Positions 53,293-61,617 of a stretch of 64,000 bases of DNA are shown here, piece by piece. Every line of letters begins with the position of its first letter. Position 1 is the stretch's first letter. A program made the position numbers and the translations under genes. A model generated the notes under the pieces. It saw only the letters and a list, made by a program, of their open reading frames with translations. It ran no database searches and was not told where the DNA came from. The stretch is from an uncultured Clostridia bacterium (GTDB taxonomy: Bacteria > Bacillota > Clostridia > Christensenellales > CAAEEZ01), in contig CAKRNA010000001.1 in the NCBI GenBank assembly GCA_934365195.1, forward strand, positions 186,001 to 250,000. The letters run 5' to 3'.

Positions 53293-54396
53293 TTATATAT
53301 CTATATCATTAGGCAGGGTTTTGCCGCTTTTTGCGTCCTGATAAGTTAGCCAGTAACCCTCCCCTTGCGGCTTGTTTTCGTCAAGCGGAAGCCACCTAGC
53401 AACGTCCTTTACCTCGACAGGCGGTTTTACGTGGTGCACGCCGGGAATACCGTAGCAAATATACTTTACGTCGTCGTTTTCACTAATCACGCCCACTACG
53501 TAATAGCCGTTTTCATAGTCAATTCGTGCCCATTTAGAGTTTTTCACCAAGGTTTTTAGTTTGCTTTCCTCCGGATAGCACACAAAAATTTCGTCTATCT
53601 GCGTGCGCACGGCAAGGTAAAAGTTATCGCCCTTGTAGGTCACTTCGCTAATCTTTTCCTCGGCTTTCTTTTTCAACGTTTTCAGCCCGTCTCCCTCTTT
53701 ATCTCTTTTCCCCTCTCTTTCGGCGCTCCGCCTTTCAGCCTCTTTTCTTAATTTCTCGTCAAAACCTTTGCAGTTTTCTTCATTTTCAAGCGTTTTTTCG
53801 GCATTTTTAACGTGATTTTTATCACTTTTTTCGCCTATTTCGTGGGTTTTACCACCTATTTCCTCCGCTTTTTCTTCCTCTATTTCACCCTCTTTTTCAA
53901 GCCCGTTTTCGCCCTCGCACTCGCTCTCATTTTCGCTATTTCCCATTGTGCTAACCCTATTACAAGTAGCGTCATTCGGCTTAGTTTCGCTTTCGTTTTT
54001 GACTGATTCGACTAACAAACCATCGCCCTCAACGTCGTTTATATCCTCGCTTATTGTCACAAGATTTTTCGGTTTTAGCCCCTTATCAAACGCTTTTCTG
54101 TACTCGCTTAAAAGCACGAAGCCTTTCAGTTTGTCCCCTTGGCTACCGTACAAAACGCCCTCTTTCCCCTCCGCAATAAGCACGGTTACGCTCTTGGTTA
54201 AGTCGCAATCCACCTTGTAAGTTTCGCCGCTTTTTAAGGGATAATACACGCTAATTTCATCGGTTTTTATCACCAGCGAATACTCTTTTTGTGGCAAATT
54301 TAGGTTGGTTTTCACAAGCCCTGCGCCCTCGTTCATTTTAATTACACCATTATATTTTTTAGAGTTTACACCGCTTAAAATCAAATTCTTAATCAT
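53293..54396 (-). CDS. uncharacterised protein with charged linker
   Basis: 367 residues from MIKNLILSG. N-terminal about 110 residues are beta-rich ('GVIKMNEGAGLVKTNLNL', 'LYGSQGDKLKGFVLLSEYRKAF'). Residues about 130-245 are a low-complexity Glu/Lys/Asn linker, probably disordered or coiled. The C-terminal about 110 residues contain 'YICYGIPGVHHVKPP' and 'WLPLDENKPQGEGYWLTYQDA', which I recall as a conserved pattern in Clostridial hypothetical proteins but cannot name. No signal peptide or membrane helix. GGAGG precedes the ATG. A single gene in an otherwise sparse region. Confidence 0.6.
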   Translation of the reverse strand: MIKNLILSGVNSKKYNGVIKMNEGAGLVKTNLNLPQKEYSLVIKTDEISVYYPLKSGETYKVDCDLTKSVTVLIAEGKEGVLYGSQGDKLKGFVLLSEYRKAFDKGLKPKNLVTISEDINDVEGDGLLVESVKNESETKPNDATCNRVSTMGNSENESECEGENGLEKEGEIEEEKAEEIGGKTHEIGEKSDKNHVKNAEKTLENEENCKGFDEKLRKEAERRSAEREGKRDKEGDGLKTLKKKAEEKISEVTYKGDNFYLAVRTQIDEIFVCYPEESKLKTLVKNSKWARIDYENGYYVVGVISENDDVKYICYGIPGVHHVKPPVEVKDVARWLPLDENKPQGEGYWLTYQDAKSGKTLPNDIDI

Positions 54397-54520
54397 AAAA
54401 TCCTCCAACTAAAATATATGAAAAAGAAAAAATTTTATTACCTAAGCCGCCAAACCCTAAATAGATTCCCTATTTAAGCACTCAAATTAGCCTTAATCCG
54501 CCGCTTAATTTACCCCTCGC

Positions 54521-54636
54521 CTAAGCGTAAAATCCCCGTAACTAAGCGCATAATTTACTTCATAATTTAATCACTCACCTAAGTAGTAATGCCCCGTCAC
54601 TAAGCGCTAAGTCTACTTCATAATTTATTCGGTCAA
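54521..54636. repeat. imperfect tandem duplication, two 58-bp copies
   Basis: Positions 54521-54578 and 54579-54636 align without gaps over most of their length, sharing CTAAG, CCCCGT-ACTAAGCGC and CTACTTCATAATTTA-like blocks. It lies in the intergenic region between rsmA and the charged-linker gene. Confidence 0.7.
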
Positions 54637-54690
54637 CTAAAACTTTTGCGCCAAACTTAATTCTTTACGCCAAACTTTACCAAAACAAAT

Positions 54691-54714
54691 AAAAAAAGGT
54701 TGCTAAGCAACCTT
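54691..54714 (-). terminator. rsmA terminator
   Basis: On the minus strand AAGGTTGC pairs with GCAACCTT (8 bp, 3-nt loop), then TTTTTTT. The rsmA stop codon lies at the edge of the stem. Confidence 0.88.
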
Positions 54715-55546
54715 AAATTAAATTCATATTTTTCATTATATCATAGAGCCTAATGTAGTCCTCGGTAGACAGCGCCTCGCCCCTGATTTGCGGGCTAAAC
54801 CCAGCCTCTTTCAGTACGCTTTCACACTCCCCGCTATCTAGGTTGTAGGTGTTTTTTAGGTTATTCGTCAGCACTTTTCTTCTCATAGCAAAGCCGCATT
54901 TAACCAGTTTCATAACGCCTAACTTATCCACGCCCTCGTACTTATCCGTTACGTCTATTCTAACGACGGCGGAGTCCACTTTTGGCATAGGATAAAAGTT
55001 GGTTTTGTCCACCACCATTTTTATGTTAGCGTCGCCACGCAAATTCACCGCAACGGTAATCACGCCGTAATCGGAAGTATTAGGCACGGCGACAAGCCTA
55101 TCCGCCACCTCTTTTTGCACCATTACCGATATACTGTTCACTTCTAGGCTGCTTTCCAAAAACCTCATAATAAGCGGCGTGGTGATGTAATACGGCAAGT
55201 TTGCCACCACTTTAAACGGAGCACCGATTATATCTTTTAGTTCCTCATCGGACATTTTAAGCACGTCCTTAAAAATCACGGTTACGTTATCCTTATCCTG
55301 CAAGGTTTGTTTTAGCACGGGTCTTAGATTTTCGTCCACCTCGAAAGATATCACTCTTTTTACGGCTTTTGCAAGGTGTCTTGTCAAAGTGCCTGCCCCA
55401 ACGCCTATTTCCACCACCACGTCGTCGCTAGTTACACCGCTCGCTTTTACGATATTATCCAGCAAAACGTCGTCGGTAATGAAGTTTTGTCCAAGACCGT
55501 GATTGAACCTAAAATTATTTTCTTTTAATATTTTGCGTATATCCAT
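54713..55546 (-). CDS. rsmA: 16S rRNA A1518/A1519 dimethyltransferase
   Basis: 277 residues (KsgA). 'RFNHGLGQNFITDDVLLDNIV', SAM loop 'VVEIGVGAGTLTRHLA', catalytic 'VVANLPYYITTPLI' and C-terminal 'GFAMRRKVLTNNL' are intact. Dimethylates two adenines of 16S helix 45. No ribosome binding site is recognisable before the ATG, and upstream -35/-10 candidates are weak. It lies about 97 nt after the radical SAM gene terminator. Confidence 0.96.
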   Translation of the reverse strand: MDIRKILKENNFRFNHGLGQNFITDDVLLDNIVKASGVTSDDVVVEIGVGAGTLTRHLAKAVKRVISFEVDENLRPVLKQTLQDKDNVTVIFKDVLKMSDEELKDIIGAPFKVVANLPYYITTPLIMRFLESSLEVNSISVMVQKEVADRLVAVPNTSDYGVITVAVNLRGDANIKMVVDKTNFYPMPKVDSAVVRIDVTDKYEGVDKLGVMKLVKCGFAMRRKVLTNNLKNTYNLDSGECESVLKEAGFSPQIRGEALSTEDYIRLYDIMKNMNLI

Positions 55547-55621
55547 AATATTTTTGCTTTGATTACTAATACTACTATTACAAAGGACAAAGTTTCTTTA
55601 CGAAACCGAAGTACCTAAGAT

Positions 55622-55645
55622 AAAAAGAGGGCTAGTCCCTCTTTT
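55622..55645 (-). terminator. terminator of the metG-tatD-radical SAM operon
   Basis: On the minus strand AAAAGAGGG pairs with CCCTCTTTT (9 bp, 5-nt loop) at the end of the radical SAM gene, followed by T residues. Confidence 0.8.
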
Positions 55646-56240
55646 ATTTTATATATTCCCTTACTCTGAAGTTTACGCCAACCATTTCTGCAATCGTTCT
55701 GCAAGTTTCAATATCCTCTTTCGAGATTGTATCCACCACGCTGAACACCACTTTTTCCACGTAATTTTTTACTTCGCCTGCAAATTTTATCATTGCATCG
55801 TAGCCTTTTTTACCAAACACGCAATGGCACACGTTTTGATACTTATCGGCGTTTGCCTCGTTAAGACTGATATTTACAACGTCAATAAGCCCCTCAAACC
55901 TTTTTGCCACTCCCTCGCCGCAGATTAAATCCGCCTGACCATTAGTGTTCACTCTGGTTTTGTAGCCGTGCGCTTTTAGGTATTTTGCCACTTCAAGCAT
56001 TACGTCCAAAGCGTAAAGAGGCTCGCCAAAGCCACAAAAAACCGCCTCGGAGTACTTATCCACGCCCTTTTCGTCTATTGCCGCAATGATATCTTTTGCG
56101 GTCGGCTCTTTTGATAGCCACAAATAATACTCCTCGATGCCGTCGCTATGATTTCTGATACAAAAATCGCAGTCGTTTGAGCATTGATTAGTTAAGTTGA
56201 TATATAATTTGTTGTCTAATTCATATACAAGAGTATCCAT
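55644..56240 (-). CDS. TatD-associated radical SAM protein
   Basis: 198 residues. The [4Fe-4S] motif is 'NQCSNDCDFCIRN' (CxxxCxxC) near residue 20, with 'VFCGFGEPLYALDVMLEVA' (GGE-like) and 'TRVNTNGQADL'. Such short radical SAM proteins are regularly coupled to TatD-family nuclease genes; their substrate is unknown. The start codon overlaps the tatD stop. Confidence 0.88.
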   Translation of the reverse strand: MDTLVYELDNKLYINLTNQCSNDCDFCIRNHSDGIEEYYLWLSKEPTAKDIIAAIDEKGVDKYSEAVFCGFGEPLYALDVMLEVAKYLKAHGYKTRVNTNGQADLICGEGVAKRFEGLIDVVNISLNEANADKYQNVCHCVFGKKGYDAMIKFAGEVKNYVEKVVFSVVDTISKEDIETCRTIAEMVGVNFRVREYIK

Positions 56241-57007
56241 TATCTTATCCTACTATATATAGTTTTTGCGTTATTTGTTGTGATTTCTTCCATTTCCTGC
56301 TCGCTAATTTCCAGTATTTCAGCCATTTTCTTGTTTACGTACTTGACGTTAAGCGGGGTGTTTATCTTGCCCCTAAAAGGAACAGGCGTAAGATACGGGC
56401 TATCGGTTTCAAGCATAATTCTATCTTTTGGGGCGGACTTAATCACGTCGATTTTGCCGTAATTCTTGAAGGTGATTGCCCCGCCGAACGAGTAAAACGC
56501 ATCGAATTTGTCAAAATCTCTTAGCATTTCACGACTACCTGAGTAGCAATGAAGTACTATGCCGTAGTCTAATTTGTTTGCGTTGTCTTTTAACAAGTCC
56601 AGCGCATCTTTAAACGCATCTCTTATGTGAAGTACGGCAGGTAGTTTTAGGCTTTTAGCAAGTTCAAGTTGCTGTGCCATCACCTTTTTTTGCACCTCTC
56701 TATCCACAATTTCGTAGTAGTAGTCAAGCCCGATTTCGCCCACCGCTACCACCTTTGGATTAGTTGCGTTTTTTATAATAAAGTCCTTTGCATAGGGGGT
56801 AAATTCGTCCGCATTTTCGGGGTGAATACCCACCGTTGCGTACACTTTTTCGTGGCTTGTAGCAAGCATTACGCTCCTTTTACAGCCCTCGAAACTAGCG
56901 CTTGCGTTTATGACCTTTTCTATAGAGTATTCGCCAAACTTTGATATGATTTCCTCTGCCTCGCCAAGAAGTTTTTCGTCGTCTAGGTGGCAATGAGTAT
57001 CAATCAT
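56240..57007 (-). CDS. tatD: TatD-family metal-dependent DNase
   Basis: 255 residues, TIM-barrel amidohydrolase-like hydrolase. Metal ligands are in 'MIDTHCHLDDEKL', 'VGEIGLDYYYEI', 'LHIRDAFKDAL', 'LHCYSGSREM' and 'MLETDSPYLTPV'. TatD/MTH938 enzymes are 3'-5' DNases and D-aminoacyl-tRNA deacylase-like enzymes in some species. It overlaps metG by 1 nt, with GAGGTAAG before the ATG. metG-tatD linkage is widespread. Confidence 0.95.
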   Translation of the reverse strand: MIDTHCHLDDEKLLGEAEEIISKFGEYSIEKVINASASFEGCKRSVMLATSHEKVYATVGIHPENADEFTPYAKDFIIKNATNPKVVAVGEIGLDYYYEIVDREVQKKVMAQQLELAKSLKLPAVLHIRDAFKDALDLLKDNANKLDYGIVLHCYSGSREMLRDFDKFDAFYSFGGAITFKNYGKIDVIKSAPKDRIMLETDSPYLTPVPFRGKINTPLNVKYVNKKMAEILEISEQEMEEITTNNAKTIYSRIR

Positions 57008-58950
57008 TATCTTACCTCCGCACCGCTTGGCATTTTCTTAATAGGCGCAACAATCGATAAGTCATCGTCTGTACCTGCGCAAAGAATCATACCTTCGCTA
57101 AGTATTCCACGAAGTTTTGCAGGCTTTAAGTTAGCAACAAGTACAACTTGCTTGCCCACCATTTCCTCTGCCGTGTAGAATTTTGCAATGCCGCTAACAA
57201 CGGTTCTTACCCTTTCGCCGTCGTCAACGGTCATTTTAAGTAGTTTATCTGCCTTTTCCACCTTTTCAGCGGTAAGAACAGTACCTACTAAAAACTTGCA
57301 TTTAGCAAAATCGTCAATAGAGATTTCCTCCACCTTAACCACGTTTTCCACCTTTTTTGACGATTCTTGTGGCTTTCTTGCCTCGTACATAGCCTTAACT
57401 TTCTCGTTGATTTCCTTGTTGTCTAGTCTATTAAATACGATTTCCGGCTTATCGGTAACCTTGTGTCCGTTTTCAATTAAGCCGAACTTATCCAGGTCTT
57501 CCCAAGACCTCTCCTCTACGCCTAATTGTTTTAGAATTTCAGCGGTAGATTTTGGCATAAACGGTTCTAGTAAAGAGGTAGCAATAACTATGGTTTCGAT
57601 TAGGTTGTACAAAACGGTTTTTAGTCTGTCGTGCCTCCTTTCGTCGTTAAACAACGCCCAAGGCATAGTTTCGTCGATATATTTATTTGCCCTTCTTAAC
57701 AAGGTAAATACGTCGCTTAGTCCGTCCGCAATTCTAAACTGATCCACCTTCTCCTCTAATTTTTTCTTGGTTGACTTACATAAAGCAATCAATTCCTCGT
57801 CAACAGGCTCTACCACGTTAGCGTTTTCAACCACGCCGCCAAAGTACTTGTTGCACATAGCAATAGTCCTTTTTACAAGGTTGCCGTAAACGTTTGCAAG
57901 TTCGCCGTTCACAGTGTCGGTAACGATATCCCAGTTGATTACGCCGTCGTTATCAAAAGGCATTTGGCTAAGCAAGAAGTACCTAACCGCATCTACGCCG
58001 TAAAAATCCACAAGGTCGTCAGCGTAAATTACGTTGCCTTTCGACTTGCTCATCTTTCCGCCGTCTTGTAGTAGCCAAGGGTGACCAAAAATTTGCTTTG
58101 GTAGTTCCTCGCCCAAAGCCATTAAAAAGATAGGCCAGTAAATGCAATGGAAACGAATAATATCTTTGCCGATAATATGCAAGTTTGCAGGCCAGTAACG
58201 TTTGTAAGTATCGGACGAATTGCCGTCACAATCGTAGCCTATGCCCGTGATATAGTTAGTTAAAGCGTCTAGCCATACGTAAACCACGTGCCTATCGTCA
58301 AAATCAACGGGAATGCCCCATTTAAACGACGTCCTCGATACGCATAGGTCTTGTAGCCCCGGCTTTAAGAAGTTGTTTACAAGTTCGTTTTTCCTCGAAA
58401 TAGGGGTAATGAAGTTTGGATTTTCGTCGTAATACTTCATTAACCTATCGGCGTACTTGCTCATTTTGAAAAAGTAAGCCTCTTCCTTTGCCATTTTAAC
58501 TTCTCTTCCGCAATCCGGACATTTGCCGTCTACAAGTTGGCTCTCCGTCCAGAAAGACTCACAAGGGGTGCAGTACCAACCGTTGTACTCTCCCTTGTAA
58601 ATATCGCCTTGCTCGTATAACTTTTTGAATATTTTTTGCACTTGTTTCTCGTGGTAGTCGTCGGTGGTACGGATAAACTTGTCGTAAGACGTGTCCATCA
58701 AGTCCCATATCCTTTTAATTTCCTTAGCAACGCCGTCCACGTATTCTTTTGGAGTTACTCCATTCGCTTCAGCCTTTAATTCGATTTTTTCGCCGTGCTC
58801 GTCAGTTCCCGTTTGGAAAAAAACGTCGTAGCCTTGTTTTCTTTTAATGCGGGCAATCAAATCCGCCAAAACGATTTCGTAGGTGTTACCGATATGCGGT
58901 TTTGCAGAAGTATAAGCAATCGCCGTGGTAACGTAATATTTTTCTTTCAT
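57007..58950 (-). CDS. metG: methionyl-tRNA synthetase
   Basis: 647 residues from MKEKYYVTTAIAYTSAKPHIG (HIGH-type 'PHIGNTYE'). Zinc finger 'CTPCESFW...CPDCGREV', KMSKS loop 'KMSKSKGNVIYADDL', and a C-terminal tRNA-binding domain (about 540-647: 'FLVGTVLTAEKVEKADKLLKM'). A start ten codons upstream is less likely because TTGGAGG precedes the chosen ATG. Leads the metG-tatD-radical SAM operon; no T-box. Confidence 0.96.
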   Translation of the reverse strand: MKEKYYVTTAIAYTSAKPHIGNTYEIVLADLIARIKRKQGYDVFFQTGTDEHGEKIELKAEANGVTPKEYVDGVAKEIKRIWDLMDTSYDKFIRTTDDYHEKQVQKIFKKLYEQGDIYKGEYNGWYCTPCESFWTESQLVDGKCPDCGREVKMAKEEAYFFKMSKYADRLMKYYDENPNFITPISRKNELVNNFLKPGLQDLCVSRTSFKWGIPVDFDDRHVVYVWLDALTNYITGIGYDCDGNSSDTYKRYWPANLHIIGKDIIRFHCIYWPIFLMALGEELPKQIFGHPWLLQDGGKMSKSKGNVIYADDLVDFYGVDAVRYFLLSQMPFDNDGVINWDIVTDTVNGELANVYGNLVKRTIAMCNKYFGGVVENANVVEPVDEELIALCKSTKKKLEEKVDQFRIADGLSDVFTLLRRANKYIDETMPWALFNDERRHDRLKTVLYNLIETIVIATSLLEPFMPKSTAEILKQLGVEERSWEDLDKFGLIENGHKVTDKPEIVFNRLDNKEINEKVKAMYEARKPQESSKKVENVVKVEEISIDDFAKCKFLVGTVLTAEKVEKADKLLKMTVDDGERVRTVVSGIAKFYTAEEMVGKQVVLVANLKPAKLRGILSEGMILCAGTDDDLSIVAPIKKMPSGAEVR

Positions 58951-58984
58951 AGAAAAACCTCCAAAAATATAATAAGTCATAGTA

Positions 58985-59013
58985 ATTATACAATTAAAAT
59001 TGTAAAAAGTAAA
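58985..59013 (-). promoter_or_regulatory. metG promoter
   Basis: TTTACT, 17 nt, TATAAT on the minus strand, about 35 nt before the metG ATG. Confidence 0.65.
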
Positions 59014-59066
59014 ACATATTTGGTATTTACTCTACCTATCCGTCATTTATTTATAACGGAGGCAAA

Positions 59067-59612
59067 ATGAATTTAATTTTTCTTACGGTTTTAACGGTCG
59101 GGATAATAGTTTTAACGATAAATTCGCCTGATTTAGTACTTTCCACGCTAATTTCGGGGGCAAACAACGGCTTTCGGCTTACCATTAGCCTGCTGCCCGT
59201 GTATGCGGTGTGGCTTTCTTTACTTAGGCTGATTGAAAACTCGGGGATAAGCCAAAAAATATCTAGGCTTTTTCGACCGATTATAAAAAAACTGTTCAAA
59301 ACGACGCCCGAGGCGGAAAATCAAATCGCAATAAATATGACGGCGAATTTTTTAGGTATGGGCGGCGCCGGTACAAAGGCGGGAATTAGCGCAATTTCGC
59401 TTATGGACGAGGGCAAAACTTACGCTAGCGACGATATGCTTATGCTGTTGATAATTAACTGCACCTCCATTCAACTTATCCCGTCTACGATAATTGCCTT
59501 GCGCAGTATTCACGGCAGCGAAAACCCTGCGGATATCATTCTTCCTGCCCTAATAAACACGCTGATTACCACGCTTATCGGCGTGATTTTAGCAAAGGCG
59601 CTACGAAAATGA
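59067..59612 (+). CDS. spmA: spore maturation protein A-like membrane protein
   Basis: 181 residues, nucleoside-recognition (Gate) domain. Several membrane helices and the signature 'NMTANFLGMGGAGTKAGISAI', where SpmA usually has N-LLGLGNAATPLG-type residues. With SpmB it affects spore-core dehydration; homologues occur in non-sporulators. GGAGG precedes the ATG. It overlaps spmB by 4 nt (ATGA). Confidence 0.85.
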   Translation: MNLIFLTVLTVGIIVLTINSPDLVLSTLISGANNGFRLTISLLPVYAVWLSLLRLIENSGISQKISRLFRPIIKKLFKTTPEAENQIAINMTANFLGMGGAGTKAGISAISLMDEGKTYASDDMLMLLIINCTSIQLIPSTIIALRSIHGSENPADIILPALINTLITTLIGVILAKALRK

Positions 59613-60112
59613 ACTACGTAGTGCCCGTTATTTTTATCCTAGTAATTCTGTACTCTTTTTATAAAAAAACCTCGGTTTACGACGGCTTTGTGGGTGGGGC
59701 AAAGGACAGCGTGAAGATGATATTCCAAATTATGCCGTTTCTTATCACGGTGTCTGTTATGATAGAGGTATTTAAAGTGTCAGGGCTAAGCGATATGCTT
59801 ACAAAAACCACCTCGCCCGTAATGACTTTTTTGGGGATACCAAAAGAACTTACCGAACTAATTATCCTACGCCCGTTTAGTGGCAACGGCTCTATTGCGC
59901 TAGTTGAGGATATTTACAAGACCTACTCTCCCGATAGTTATATCTCACGAGTTGCCTCGGTGATTATCGCAAGTTCCGACACGGTGTTTTATATTGCGGT
60001 GGTGTACTTTTGCAACACTAAGGTGAAAAAACTTCGTTACGGCATACCCGTATGTCTATTTGCAACATTTATAGGCACGATAACCGCTTGCCTAATATGT
60101 AGATATCTCTAA
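59609..60112 (+). CDS. spmB: spore maturation protein B-like membrane protein
   Basis: 167 residues, nucleoside-recognition domain. 'VPVIFILVILYSFYKKTSVYDGFVGGAKDS' start, 'ILRPFSGNGSIALVEDIY' core and 'ASVIIASSDTVFYIAVVYF' near the end are typical SpmB. Coupled to spmA. No clear T-rich terminator follows; a short GCCTA/TAGGC hairpin lies at about 60162-60176. Confidence 0.87.
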   Translation: MNYVVPVIFILVILYSFYKKTSVYDGFVGGAKDSVKMIFQIMPFLITVSVMIEVFKVSGLSDMLTKTTSPVMTFLGIPKELTELIILRPFSGNGSIALVEDIYKTYSPDSYISRVASVIIASSDTVFYIAVVYFCNTKVKKLRYGIPVCLFATFIGTITACLICRYL

Positions 60113-60189
60113 CCTATACAGATACTTTACCCTACCTAATAAAGCAACTAAAAGCCTATTAAATAGGCAAAATTTAAGAAAAATGCAAC

Positions 60190-60213
60190 AAAAAAAGGAC
60201 GCTATATGCGTCC
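60190..60213 (-). terminator. terminator of the DUF1858 gene
   Basis: On the minus strand GGACGC pairs with GCGTCC (6 bp, ATATA loop), followed by seven T residues. Confidence 0.75.
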
Positions 60214-60227
60214 CTCTTAGTTTGTTA

Positions 60228-60431
60228 TTATTTACCGCAAACCTCTTTGATTTTGGCAATAATTTCATCAGGGTTTACACCGTGAACTGCTGCAGCATCC
60301 TCTAAGGTCTCCCCGTGAGCAAGTGCGCAACCGATACAATGCATACCGTAACTTTGCAATACGTCAACAATAGCCTCAGGATCACCGAAAGCCAATACGT
60401 CTTTTATTAAAGTATCTTTGGTCAATTCCAT
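60228..60431 (-). CDS. DUF1858 redox-disulfide protein
   Basis: 67 residues: 'LIKDVLAFGDPEAIVDVLQSYGMHCIGCALAHGETLEDAAAVHGV'. The CxxC (CIGC) is the presumed redox disulfide of the hybrid-cluster-protein-associated DUF1858 family. AAGGAG precedes the ATG. Monocistronic; the partner is unknown. Confidence 0.9.
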   Translation of the reverse strand: MELTKDTLIKDVLAFGDPEAIVDVLQSYGMHCIGCALAHGETLEDAAAVHGVNPDEIIAKIKEVCGK

Positions 60432-60501
60432 TTCAATACACTCCTTATATTCATTTTCTAATATTAGTATACCACCTAAGCGGTGTTTTTACAACAAAAA
60501 T

Positions 60502-61446
60502 TTACGGCAATAACGTAATAAGTGGAATGGTCAGCGTGGAAAGTATCGTGCCGACAACCACGATATTCGAGGCTTGCCTAGCGAGGTCGTCCTTAACGTC
60601 GGGCTGAGCAAAACACTCCACCGTAGTCAAGGTGATAATTGCAGGCGGCATAGCCATAAGTATGATTACGCATCTTCTAGCCATTTCGCTTAGCGGCATA
60701 GGTATTTGAAGTAATGCGTAGGCAAAAAGCGGCGAGATAAGTAGTTTCATCACTATTGCCACGTAGTTTTTCGGGCTTTTTAGTACGTCCTTAAACCTTA
60801 CTTCGCTAAACCTCATACCTAAAACCAACATAGAAAGCGGCGTGGTGATATTGCCGATATACTCGCACACCGTCAGTAGTTCGGTAGGCAGTTTTGTTTG
60901 CGTGGCAAAAAGCGGCAAAGCAATCACTACCGCTATCGTAGTAGGGTTTATGATTACTTTTTTAGGGTTTACGTACTTTTTGTCCTTGCTAACAAGGTAC
61001 GCACCGATTGTCCACGAAAACAGGTTAAGCACTAATAGACACGCCGTGCTGAATATGATTACCTCCGGCTTGTTCGGAAACAAAATTTGAAGAACGGGAA
61101 TCCCGAAAAAACCGTAATTTCCACAAATAGAGGCAAAAGTTAGCAGCCTATTGTAGTAATTATCCTTAAAATTTTTGTGAAACAGCGCAAACGATATCAC
61201 GCTGACGATAGATACGGTTAGCAAAGTAACAAGCATTACGTAGCCCATATCCACCATTACTTGCTTGTTGTACTCCACCTTTTGAAAGGAGGCAATCAGT
61301 AAAAACGGTTGGCTGATATAAAGAAGGATAACGCTAAGTTCCTTCATTATTTCTTTTCTTACGATATTAAATTTCCTAAGTATCCACCCCGGCACAGCAA
61401 GTAGCAGCAAGGTAAGAAGACTTATTGCGGTAACACTAAAATTCAT
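60502..61446 (-). CDS. AEC-family (auxin efflux carrier-like) transporter
   Basis: 314 residues with about ten membrane helices. Conserved AEC pieces: 'NYGFFGIPVLQILFP' and 'ITTPLSMLVLGMRFSEV', and a C-terminal 'AMPPAIITLTTVECFAQ'. Probably an exporter or uniporter of a carboxylate such as malate; the substrate is uncertain. The start at 61446 has no ribosome binding site: a TTTACT/TATAGT promoter ends 6 nt before the ATG, so a leaderless mRNA is predicted. Confidence 0.88.
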   Translation of the reverse strand: MNFSVTAISLLTLLLLAVPGWILRKFNIVRKEIMKELSVILLYISQPFLLIASFQKVEYNKQVMVDMGYVMLVTLLTVSIVSVISFALFHKNFKDNYYNRLLTFASICGNYGFFGIPVLQILFPNKPEVIIFSTACLLVLNLFSWTIGAYLVSKDKKYVNPKKVIINPTTIAVVIALPLFATQTKLPTELLTVCEYIGNITTPLSMLVLGMRFSEVRFKDVLKSPKNYVAIVMKLLISPLFAYALLQIPMPLSEMARRCVIILMAMPPAIITLTTVECFAQPDVKDDLARQASNIVVVGTILSTLTIPLITLLP

Positions 61447-61452
61447 AACTAC

Positions 61453-61481
61453 ACTATACCATTTTAGCAAGGTAAAGTAAA
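61453..61481 (-). promoter_or_regulatory. AEC transporter promoter, leaderless type
   Basis: TTTACT, 17 nt ending in TGG, TATAGT (extended -10) on the minus strand. The -10 ends exactly 6 nt before the ATG at 61446. Confidence 0.6.
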
Positions 61482-61584
61482 CGCTTTGGCTGTATTTACT
61501 TTTAAACCGCTAAAAATAATAAAGCCCTTTTCGTATTTAGTAGCGCAAATATTTTAATACGCTAATATTATTTGAAAATAATAA

Positions 61585-61604
61585 AGCCCCGATTAGTCGG
61601 GGCT
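61585..61604 (-). terminator. terminator of the large surface-protein gene
   Basis: On the minus strand AGCCCCGA pairs with TCGGGGCT (8 bp, 4-nt loop), followed by TTATTATTTT, just after the stop. Confidence 0.8.
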
Positions 61605-61617
61605 AAATTATAATTAG

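Noticed and set aside
59005..59055. Sporulation (sigma-E or sigma-G) promoter before spmA
   Set aside because: ACATATT and CATTTAT resemble half-boxes, but no pair has correct spacing and consensus; left uncalled.
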